From Trochalopteron elliotii (Eukaryota; Chordata; Aves; Passeriformes; Leiothrichidae), in the NCBI GenBank assembly GCA_024734555.1, contig JANPWX010000254.1, positions 184,959 through 248,958 of the forward strand: a DNA stretch of 64,000 nucleotides, in the 5' to 3' direction. Below the pieces are notes generated by a model, which ran no database searches, was not told where the DNA came from, and was given only the letters and a program-made list of their open reading frames with translations. Positions 38,177-47,690 of this stretch are shown piece by piece; the first letter of the stretch is position 1; each line of letters begins with the position of its first letter. A program made the translations under genes and the position numbers.

Positions 38177-40815
38177 AGCAGATGTATTTAAGCACACCAC
38201 GCAAAGCTCTCTGCAGGACAAATTCAGATGAGATTCAAAGGGCTCCTGGAGCTCCTTCAGCTCCACTGTTTGATAACAAGAGTGATGGAACTTGTTTTTA
38301 GATGTTTCAGCTGTCCATGATGTCACCAGCTGCAATATACACAATCTCTTTTCAAGCAGCATACCTGAAAATCTCTGAATTCAACATTCTCTGCAAAGTT
38401 GTCCTGTGCTACTTTATTTGTTGCAAAGATAACAGCTTACCTTTTCCTCTTGGTATGAAAGATAACAGTCTTCACTGCTGAAGGAAAATACCAATATTTG
38501 GAAAAACATAGGATTGTCCATTTTTGCATCTTGCTTAAACTAAAATTACTGAGATAGTTTTTCAATTACATGTTCAAAAGAAAGACAAAGAGAATCAGAA
38601 TTATTCTAAACACTGAGGAAACCTGTTGAACATTTTTCCTAGAATAATCTGTTGACAAACATCACATAAGCCTTTCTACCAGGAATAGAAGATGATTCAG
38701 TACAAGTCACATGAGTTTGAACACTAATAACCAAAAATTGTCTTTATTCCCAAATTCTTTCAGACCTTCCTTATCCTTGAAATTTGTGTTTCCTAACTAT
38801 AGTTTTGACAAGCAGAATTTGATATTAGAGTAGTTTTTGTTGAAAAACTGTCACTTTTACTGAATTTCCTGGGCCTAGTGTTTTATTTCTGTCTAACAGT
38901 CGATGACGCAACTGTAGTGAAGTTCTAATTTTCTAAGGTAGCCATGAGAACCACATCCCTTGTTTAAAATCGGGGGTTTTTTCTGAGTTGTGCTTGGAAT
39001 GAGCTATCTTTGGACTTCCACTTCACATTATGCTGCCTCTAGAAAGTGAATCAAGAGTCACAGCTTATGCCTTACACCCACCACCTCTCCTCAGACTCAA
39101 CTATGATCCCTGAACATCCACTCAGCTCCCAAATTGTGATGATTTCCAAGTATGAGGCTAAACACAGCAGCTAAAGCATCTTCTGGCTATTTTAATTCTC
39201 CTTACTTCCTTATTAATTTTCCTTACCTCCTTAGATGCCCATCATCTCCACCATTTACGTAATGAAATTTCATTACAGAATTGGAGTCATTCCTTTCTTA
39301 TTTCTTTTCCTTTCTTGTTTCCCTCATGATAGACTGAAAGCTTCCCTTATTCAGATCATGGATATATTATACCATTTACTCCATTTTATTATCAAAACTG
39401 CATTTCAATGTTTAAACTGTAAATAAGACTCCCCAGAAAAGCTGGGAAGAATTTTCTTACTTACTTTGTGCAGCATGCAATCCAGTGGGCACAGATTGTC
39501 ATCAGCTGATATTAGTGAACGACTTGGCACATAAAAATTGACTCAGTGCATAACATTTGCAAAATCAGGGCCTTAGATCTGAAAGGGACATGCAGACGTA
39601 GAATTGTGAAACTCCACTCATTAGTTTCCTGAGAGGATGAAATATGTTCACCTCTTACAATGTATTTTAAACTCCATTAAAAATCAAGTGTTGTGAGCAA
39701 TAGTTTAGGAAGTACTCCTGCTTTGGCAAGCAGACTAGGAAAATAATCTAATAGGCTTTCTTCCTCAGTAATTTCTGTGATTCTGTTAACTGTGATAATG
39801 TGGCTAATTATATAATTTTAAATTAATTAAACCTGTAAACATTCCCTTCTCAAAGTACTTATGTACTCTCTGACAAATTGAACAGTCTACTGATAATAGA
39901 AAATGAACTGACTACTTAAGTAAAATCTACTTTTATATGTTTTGTTCAACCATTTAATCAGCATTTATTGAAATCAGATGAAAATTAACATGAAAATTTC
40001 AGGTTTTGAAAAGAAGAAAAATTTTTTTCTGTTTATTAAAATTGGGAAGGTTTTGCTTTAGGAGAAGTATTGATGTCAGCACAGTACCTCAAAATCTAAC
40101 ACAGTATATCATAATCTACAGAATTGAACAGATCATTTCCCTAAGAATCACAAAAAGATAGAAAGCAAAGTTCCTTCCTAGAGAGAATTGTAAGTGCAGT
40201 CTATCTGCGATGGATTTAGAAAGACATTATTACCCAGAAAATTCTTATATTTAGCCCCTTAGAAAGAAATATCTGCTCATATCTTCCCATAGCCTTCTCA
40301 GTGCTGAAAGAGACAGAGAATAAATGGGATGCTTTAAGAAGCCCATAACATTTTCTTTACCATTTATGCTACCTTCAAGACACCTTTAATTTAGGTTAAA
40401 ATATGATCAGAGTTGAAATCCAGATGGTTTGGTTGTAGGAAAGTCTGTTTCCTGCAGCTGATTGTATTTTAGATATTAGTTTATAACTCGTGTTTTAGTT
40501 TTCTTGCTTATTTACTGTTCATCTTCTCATGATACTTATATTGATTAAAGGTGATTTTATCTTTTAAAACTATCTAAATCATTACTTTTTCATATAAATA
40601 TGTTAAATATTTCCTAATCTTTCCAATTTAATCTGCAAGATTTATTTTCAAGAGTTAATTTATTATTTTGTTTCACAATATAATTTTAAGGAAATTTATA
40701 TTCACTCTAACTTTGTGTATAGTAACATACTTCTTGATATTGAATATCATACATTTGATTATTTTAAAATTTCAAAGGCTTCACAATAACTCTCAGTACT
40801 GAACATTTTAAATGC
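38177..40815. other. Intergenic DNA, no gene seen
   Basis: AT-rich sequence without recognised repeats. Open frames are all below about 70 codons. Confidence 0.5.
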
Positions 40816-41872
40816 AGAATCACAGGATGGTGAGGCAGGAAGACAGCTTCAACCCCAGGTTCAGACAGGGTCAGCCAGAGCAGGTTGCCTAGGATCGTGT
40901 CCAGTCAGGTTGTGAATTCAGAGGGATAGAGGCAAGAATTATTCTGGGGACCCAACTGCTCAAACAGACCATTTCTCCCGGCTGTCAAAATCCCTCTGAA
41001 TTACAATACAACCTTTTGTTGTACCTACCACTCTTTCCAGTTTTATATGATATGAAAAACTGCTGAGTACACACTCTTTCCCATCATCCTGGTTAACAAA
41101 GGTGTTAAACAGGATTGAGCCCAATATAAACTGCTTGGGTACATTACCAGGGACCACCTTCCAGCTTCTCTTTGAGCTACTTATCACAGGCAATTTTCAA
41201 TCCTCCTTGCTGTCCACTTACTTCTCTAGCCCATGCTTCATCAGCTTGTCTGTGAGAGTATTATGGAAGACAATATCAGAAGCCTTACCAAGGTGAAGAT
41301 AAATAACATTCACTTCTCCCCCCTCATGCACCAAACCAGTCATCTCATTATACAAACCTATCAGGTTTTTCATGCATGATTTTCCCTTCATAAATCCAAC
41401 CTGACTACTCCCAGTCACCTTCTAGTCCTTTGTGTGTTTACAAATGGTTACCAGGATTGTTTGCTACATCCCCTTCCTGAGGACTGAGGTGAGGTTGATT
41501 TGCCTGCAGTTCCCTGGCCCTGCCCTTGAAGATGGAGGTAGTGTTTTCTTTCTTCTGGTCTTCATCAACTTTCCTGGATTGCCATAGTCTTTCACAGATA
41601 ACTGTGAATGGCCTCAGTGTCATTGCCCTCAGCACATGTGCTGACATCCCAATAGGTCTGAGAGACTTGGGTATGTTCAGTCAGTTTAAAAAGTCCCTAA
41701 TTTCATCTTCCTCCACAGATGGTAAGCAGTCCTTGCTCCAGACTTTCCCAAGAGTCTCAAGGTCTGGGATTGATGAAGAAATAATTGAGTGGCACAGCCT
41801 CCTACATGTCCTTTGTCACCAGGAGACCGCCCCATTCAGTTGAGTCCTCTCCTTGCTGTTGTACCTATGGAT
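40816..41872 (-). pseudogene. CR1 LINE with decayed ORF2 reverse-transcriptase core and internal deletion
   Basis: This is a minus-strand CR1 more than 1 kb long. From the 5' side it holds the pre-RT part of ORF2 (41438-41872; AHVLRAM, ICERLWQSRKVDEDQKK). Next comes RT with GFMKGKSCMKNLI and motif A (41275-41301, YLHLGKASD where the family has YLDFxKAFD). Then motif B-side words GNVPKQFILGSILFN, and motif C (41038-41058, FSYHIKL where the family has FADDTKL), ending in VIQRDFDSREKW. The catalytic aspartates of motifs A and C are both replaced, and at least two frameshifts break the frame. At about 40922 the RT sequence jumps straight to CR1 3' UTR (40816-40922, with 'gaatcacagg' and 'agagcaggttgcctagga'), so the C-terminal third of ORF2 is missing. 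It is not functional. Confidence 0.88.
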
Positions 41873-41874
41873 TC

Positions 41875-42544
41875 AGGGGAGACAAATAACAACACAATAG
41901 CCAGGGGCTGATTCAAGCCATGTGCACACCAACCCCAGTGCTGGTGAAGGTCTCACTCAAGTCATGTTTGGGAGACACTGACAGCTGTGGTCAGGATGCA
42001 GGTATGACCATGAGCCCATTTCCTCACTCCATAAACAGTGGAGAGCCCAGGGCACACTTAGCTATCCTGCATGGGATATGAAGTAGGATCTACCCTGGAG
42101 TAGGGAGACCTCAAAAGGTTGCTGCTCAAAGGTTGTTGAAGGTTTAGAGATGCCTTATTTAATCAGACACCTAGCAAGTCAATTGGGAATGAGCACACTG
42201 AACTTTGAAATCTTAGCTAAGTAATATAAGGGCTTGATTGTGCACATACAGTCCTTTAGACGTAAGTCATTGATCAAGTCCAGGAGTAAATCTGGGTCCA
42301 GCTGCAACTAAACTCCCCCCTGAGGAGGTCAGAATGCACTTTGTGACTCAAAAGGTGTCTCCCTTACAGTTTTGTCTGACCTTGTCCTCTCTGCAGCAAA
42401 TAAAGTTTACCTTGTCATCAGAACTTGTTAAAGCCCTGTCACATTTAACATCAACATTGTTAAATTTCCTTTTTATATCAATAAATATATTGCTGCTTGT
42501 CTCTTACCAGTGAGGTGCATTACTCCATCCAAGACCCTCCCACA
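41875..42544 (+). mobile_element. Probable LTR, plus orientation, abutting the CR1
   Basis: The distal part reads like an LTR 3' half: 'aaataaagtttaccttgtca' (poly(A) signal near 42401), a second AATAAA at 42480, then 'tattgctgcttgtctctta', 'gtgcattactcc' and an end at 'ccctcccaca' (42535-42544). This ending resembles avian LTRs that finish in a gctgcttctctta...attactccg...actcccaca pattern. The start is not defined; CR1 similarity stops near 41872 and the LTR-like sequence seems to begin just after. No target-site duplication was found. Confidence 0.45.
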
Positions 42545-44838
42545 GTCCCAAGCCTGCAAGATGCACACTTTCTCAGAGCTGGGTTGAGACCCAAACACGT
42601 CCGGTTGCAACTGGCTCCCTCTGTTAGGAGCACAAAGCATTTTAATGGACTTGTTTAAAGTATGGTTTGCTTGGATATGGTGTAAAAGGCTACTTCAGGT
42701 GTTAGCTTTTACACAAACTCAAAAAACAACCAGTAATTTACTTTTTCATACTAGTTCAAGCTACCTTGGATTCTAAGTCTTAGCCATACTTTTATAAGGC
42801 TTCAATAATGTGGCTTCACAACTACTTGCCATTTTCGTTCTAGTTCTCCACTAACATGCTTTATTTGAAATATTTCAAAAGTAGCAGAAAGAGGTCAGGA
42901 TCCAGTATTTTTTCTATAATGATGTTATGACAGAAAGGGATTCTGAGACTGTCTTATTAAAACAGAAATTAAAACAAAATCTAAAGTAAAACAAAATCAG
43001 TTGTAACGCCCAAGTGTGTCACAGAATTCTATATATATCCAATTTACCTGTGTTTCTGGAAGAAAATAATTTCTTTATTGACCAGTTTGAACTTGACAAA
43101 ATTATGTCTAATTCCAAAAACAGAGGAGAAAGGCAAAATAAAAAGTGGAGTGTCTGCTTGCTATTCCCCTTCCATATGACTGTGGTTGAACCTTACGGCA
43201 TGTTATAGCACACTTTTACACCTAAGCAATATTTGCAAAATCCAAATATTCTAATTAGCGAAATATCTAGAATACCACATTATTGAAGATAAGGGGGAAA
43301 TATTTTCAAATTAATAGATTCTCAAGCTCTTAAATGCTATAATGCTAAAATGTCCAGTATTTTGGACCAAAATGCAGTCTTTATTATAAAAGTTATATTA
43401 TTTGCTCACGATTTTTCCAGTAGATAACTTTTCTTGTCCTGAAAGAAATTATCTTTATGTAATAATTTCTTTTACTGTTTACACATTCTGATTTAATCTT
43501 TTGATCATGCATGAAATTACTTTGTCCTCACTGCTAAGAGTATAATATTCAAGTTACCATAAACCTCAAAGAAGATTACTTTTTTTTTTTAATTTGAATT
43601 TAAGATTTTATTTTGATACTTATTTTCCATGTTTGTTGGTGAACTATATTTTAATAGCATTTTCTGACTAGCTCTGGGATTTTAAAAAGTGCATTTTAAT
43701 TGCATTTAAGTTGTTTAACTATTCAGGCTATTTTAAGTATTACTGCTTTGTAAGCTTTTTTAATTCCTGTCTTCCGCCACGATTCATTTTGCTTCCTTTT
43801 AATATTTTGTGACTAAATAGAACATCCTTCTCTCCTTGCCAAGCACAGTGAAAACAGCAGGACCCTATACTGGTGTTTGCAGTACCTCATGTGACACATA
43901 CATCCATTTTTGCTTGTTTCTTCTCACATTACTTTTCTTTATTCCTCCGGATAGCTCTTTATCCTCCTACACTGCATATATCTCCTGCAGTACCAGATGG
44001 CCTTGATAAAAGTCACCTTTGGGTGGTCAAATAATAACAGAGATTTTATAATGTTTCTTTGAAGGCTGTGCATTCTCTCCAAAATTTCTCTAACAAATCC
44101 TATGTATCTCTTGCTCATATATAACTGTTCTGTTTGCCACCAAGGTATTTCATGAAACCATCCTGATAAGCCTCAAACAATGCTGTTGTTCATTCTTCTG
44201 TGTTTTTTCTTTACTCAGCATTATCTTTCTTTCATTTTATGATTGCAGGCTCAGATGTGTGTTATTTGAGGCTCTTCTAGTGATTACTTCATATTAGGAA
44301 GGTTCACACCTTGTGCATTGAGTTTCTCCTGTTCTGTACTGGGTCCTGTTGATTTTAGTGTCTTTTGTAGGTATGTTTCCTTTTTCAAACTGTTCTGTTC
44401 TTTTCCTCATGTAGTGCTATGTTCCTTCAGGCTTTTGCTCTTGTTCTGATTTGGTGTAAGTATTTCTTTGGTGTTCTCTCTTCAGCATTTTTTCCTCCTT
44501 TGAGAATGTTCAAGGAACATGTAAATAGCCTGTGGTAGCAGGCACCTCTACCAAAAAATTATCCCTAATGTCTCTTAAAGAATTATCCACTTTGAGAGAC
44601 TACCTTCCTCCTTAATATTTTTGCAGGAACAATACTTCATTCTTGGCTTCACATTTCCCTAAAATTATTTTTTCATTCCTTTGGCCTCATTCTATAAACT
44701 CCACATTCTTTTCTGTGCTTGAAGCATTTTGTGTTTTACGTTTCACACTTTATTCTTTTTACAGTAAAATGGTACCCCTGCACTTCAGTAATACCTTTTA
44801 TGTGAAGACCTATATGCTTTATAATAACTAATGAGTTA
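42545..44838. other. Intergenic DNA, no gene seen
   Basis: Sequence just after the LTR-like block (42545-42640) could be retroviral leader, but I recognise no primer-binding site. The rest is AT-rich with chance frames below 70 codons. Confidence 0.45.
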
Positions 44839-45271
44839 AGCTCTGTTACGGAAATTGCACATGCCAGCTACTCAAATAGAGTTTGTCTCCACATTTCTGC
44901 ACAAGCCAAAAGACAGAATCCTTTAGGGAAATTGTTTTTATTAATAGCACTACAGCTTGAGCTGGGTGCTTCCACAGAGGGACCCCATACAAAAAAAAAA
45001 AAAAGATCCCTGGGCAATTACATCCCCACAATCTGAGTTCTCCACTCCAAATGTAAAATATTGTAACAATAATAATAGTAAGGTCCAGAGTGCCCTTGTT
45101 GTTTTTTTGGGGTTTTTTCCATTTGATTTGTTTCCTGTTTGGTTACTATGCAGTTGCTAAGTGGTTGTCTCCTTATACAATATCATATCCCTTCAGGTCA
45201 GCTTGTCTAGTTAGTTATTCAGCATGTTGGAATACTGCTGTTACAGTTCATATACCACAATCTACAAGCTC
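44839..45271 (-). mobile_element. Probable solo LTR with 5-bp target-site duplication
   Basis: The block 44844-45266 (423 bases) begins TGTTACGG and ends TCTACA on the plus strand, so it has TG...CA ends. It is flanked on both sides by AGCTC (44839-44843 and 45267-45271), a 5-bp duplication typical of class III (ERVL-type) integration. Read on the minus strand there is a TATA-like 'tgtataagg' near 45172 and a poly(A) signal AATAAA near 44940, about 230 bases apart and about 95 bases before the 3' end, which is a sensible LTR layout. A run of 14 A at 44991-45004 (plus) lies inside. No internal retroviral sequence follows. The family is not identified. Confidence 0.55.
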
Positions 45272-45350
45272 TGCCTACTCTAGCTATTGATGTTTAAGCT
45301 GCTGCCTTTGTCTGCTCTGGCTATTATTAATCTTTAAGCTGCTAGCTCTA
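45271..45350. repeat. Degenerate 37-40-bp tandem duplication
   Basis: 'tctagctattgatgtttaag' and 'tctggctattattaatcttt' each lead into 'aagctgct', giving two copies about 40 bases apart with a 3-base length difference. They sit immediately outside the LTR at 44844-45266. Confidence 0.6.
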
Positions 45351-45407
45351 AGTTTCAATTAACTTTTTCTACAACAGCTCTCAATATATTCTAAGCAATG
45401 CCTGTAA

Positions 45408-45480
45408 TTTTTATATTAGAGGAAACTGAGGCACTGGAGCAAGCCAACTCACTTCTTGGAAATCAATACGAAATCTCAGT
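45408..45480 (-). mobile_element. MIR-like SINE fragment, antisense
   Basis: 'tagaggaaactgaggcactg' matches the antisense MIR signature gatgaggaaactgaggcac. The following bases ('gccaactcacttctt...aaatctcagt') are only weakly alignable. It is an old, short fragment. Confidence 0.45.
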
Positions 45481-46178
45481 CAAGCTGTAAGAAATGTAAT
45501 TTTGCTCCCTGGGGTTTTTGGGGGGAGGTGATTTTTTGGTATTTTTACTGGTCTGCTTATCACAACATGCTTCTCTTACAAAAAAGTTTTGAATGTAATT
45601 ACTATTTTCTGATCATTCACTGATAGTTTTCCCTACTATTATAAATGTTTTGCCATTTAACCTTGTAAACCTATCAGAAAAGAAGGAGAACACATACATA
45701 AAAGTTCTTTCAACTCTTTATATTGTGACCTTCCTCATACTCAGTATAATAGCACATTTAATACAAGATAGTCTTCTGAGTATACATTGTGTTTATATAT
45801 TTTTTCATAAATTAAGAACTCAAAATCTAGAAATAATAATTGATATAGCATTCCCTTCTGAGCATGTTTGTTACACTAGAATTTTCAGTTTTGTGATGAC
45901 AACTACATTTCAAGGCTGTATTGTAGACATATGCAGCATTGACAGATTGACATTCTGCTAGTTATGCCTTAAAATGCTTGTTTTGGTTATATCTATAATA
46001 TAAAACTTTCTGAATAGAGACCACCTTACTAAAACATTAATTAAATTGACAACCTTACACTAATATGTATGTTTTAGTCTTGCAGTAATATATAGGTCTT
46101 TTGGTTTCAAAATGTTTAATGGCTATGTTCAGTGTCGTGTAACACGATTTTGTGTTTCTTATGCTATGTATTTGCACT
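45481..46178. other. Intergenic DNA, nothing recognised
   Basis: AT-rich sequence. A 103-codon frame at 45650-45961 shows no recognisable domain. No repeat words were seen. Confidence 0.5.
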
Positions 46179-46710
46179 TGTTTTGATAGGGATAGAGATT
46201 TTTTTTTTCCAAATTAGCTTTTATGATTTGAATTGTGCTCAAAACTGTTGGCACGAGTTTGTTTAGCTACAGTTGAGCAGTGTTTGCACAGTATCAAGGC
46301 AGGGGCGCACTACAAGTTGAGAGGGGACATAACCAGGACAGATGACCCCAGCCACCAGTGGGATATCCCAGACCATATGTTGTCCCACTCAGCATATAAA
46401 GTTAGGGAAAGATGGAGGAAGAATGGCATATATGGAGAGATGGCATATGTTTTCCCAAGTCACAATTAGGTATGATAGGAGCATACTCTCCTGGGGATGA
46501 CTGAACACTTGCCTGCCCTTGGGAAGTGGGGAATGAATTCCTTGTTTTGCTTTGCCTGTAAGCATGACCTTTCCTTTCCCTATTAATCCACCTTTTTCTC
46601 AAGCCACGATTTTCTCACTTTTGCTCTACAGATTCTGCTCCATCATCCCACCCAGAGGAAAGTGTACAGGAGACTGTGTGGGGTGTACTTGCTGGCTGGG
46701 TCTAAAGACA
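46179..46710 (+). mobile_element. 5' LTR of an avian ERVL-type endogenous retrovirus
   Basis: The order of words matches the abundant avian ERVL LTR: 'gggatagag' near the start, 'gttgagcagtgtttgcacag', 'gggacataaccaggacag', TATA 'catataaag' at 46393-46401, 'gaatgaattccttgttttgc', 'tctcacttttgctctacag' and an end at 'tctaaagaca' (46710). From memory of this family, a cAMP-response-like TGACGTCA normally lies just upstream of the TATA; here the spot (about 46376-46385) reads 'atatgttgtccc', so it is decayed. About 100 bases appear to be missing between 'tatcaaggc' and 'aggggcgcacta'. Few CpGs remain, indicating age. Confidence 0.85.
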
Positions 46711-47690
46711 GTCCTTTTTTGGCACACAACATGGAACTCAAAGATTTCAAGATAACAACAGATTTGATTGAAATGTGCCAGATCAAATGCAGAGCTGTCA
46801 TTGCTGCTTAGGTTTTAATTGACAGGCTCCTGTGCCTGCGACGGGGCTTGCTCACCTTACCGTATATTCCAGCCTAGTGCTCATTAGTGGCTCTGCTCTT
46901 ATTTTGCTGTTTGCTGTAGTGCTCTGCTGCTTCTCATTTCAGTCTGGGAACATTTTGGAAGCAGCACTGGCCATGCATCTGGCTGGCACATGGCCAGGGC
47001 ATCACAACTGCTGCTGTGCTGCTGCACTGGGCAGGCTGGAACTCCAATGTGAACTGGAGTCAAGAGCATGGTGACCTGAATGAACAGGAGGACACTCTGG
47101 AGCATCTGTGGCTGTGAACAGGAACACAATAAAGTGGGTGTATCTCCAAGCGTCCGTGCCAGTCACAGCTCTGCAGAGCAGCTACAGCTCTGGAGAGGCT
47201 GGCTGGCAGATAAGGCTCTACTTGGAGCGAGTAAACCCTGAAGGGACTGCAGTCTCCAGATAAATCCAAGAAGACGTGAGAGAAAAGGGAGGGGTCCATT
47301 CCAATGTTGAAACCTATGGTCTGGTCCAAAGGGGACAGGGGTGGAGATGGTAAGGAAGATCCCTTTAAATTGTTGCAATCCAGGTTTTGAGTCGTATGTT
47401 ATGGAAATTACACTTATGCAGGAATCCCTTGTTGCTAGCCAGGCTGGGAGCAAGAAGAGGAGTGCATTGCAATGTTAAACACTATAACCCAGCTCAAAAT
47501 AACCAGAGGTGGCGATTGTAATGTAGATACCTTTAAATTGTCATAAGCCATGATTTGAATTGCCTGTTATAAGAATTATTATAGGAGAGGCCACCTGAAC
47601 AAGTGGAGGACAAGTCTTATAATGAGCAGTGCAAGTGCAGGAGTGACTCGACCTGACCTGACCTTTTGTGCCCAAAGGTGTCCTATACCA
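46711..47690 (+). mobile_element. ERVL-type provirus leader (PBS and pre-gag region), truncated
   Basis: Directly after the LTR, 46720-46737 reads 'tggcacacaacatggaac', which differs at five of 18 positions from the lysine-type primer-binding site TGGCGCCCAACGTGGGGC. Several of the changes are G-to-A at former CpG sites. The following kilobase resembles the long non-coding leader of avian ERVL proviruses and contains a diverged 168-bp direct duplication. No gag, pol or env frame is seen and no 3' LTR follows, so the provirus is truncated near 47.7 kb. The open frames at 46832-47453 are chance frames in this leader. The right limit is approximate. Confidence 0.7.
47285..47615 (+). repeat. 168-bp imperfect direct duplication in the ERVL leader
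   Basis: Copy A (from about 47285) and copy B (from about 47453) share ordered words: 'gtccattccaatgtt' and 'gtgcattgcaatgtt', 'ggtggagatggtaa' and 'ggtggcgattgtaa', 'tccctttaaattgttgcaa' and 'tacctttaaattgtcataa'. The starts of the shared words are 168 bases apart. Divergence is high, so the duplication is probably an old feature of the family and not recent. Confidence 0.7.

Noticed and set aside
41526..41843. 105-codon plus-strand frame
   Set aside because: It is antisense to the decayed CR1 ORF2 on the minus strand.
45650..45961. 103-codon hydrophobic frame resembling a membrane protein
   Set aside because: The hydrophobicity follows from T-rich codons; there is no Kozak-like start, splice site or recognisable family word.
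46832..47453. Cluster of frames of 76-96 codons on both strands
   Set aside because: They fall in the non-coding leader of the ERVL fragment and lack any gag-like feature.
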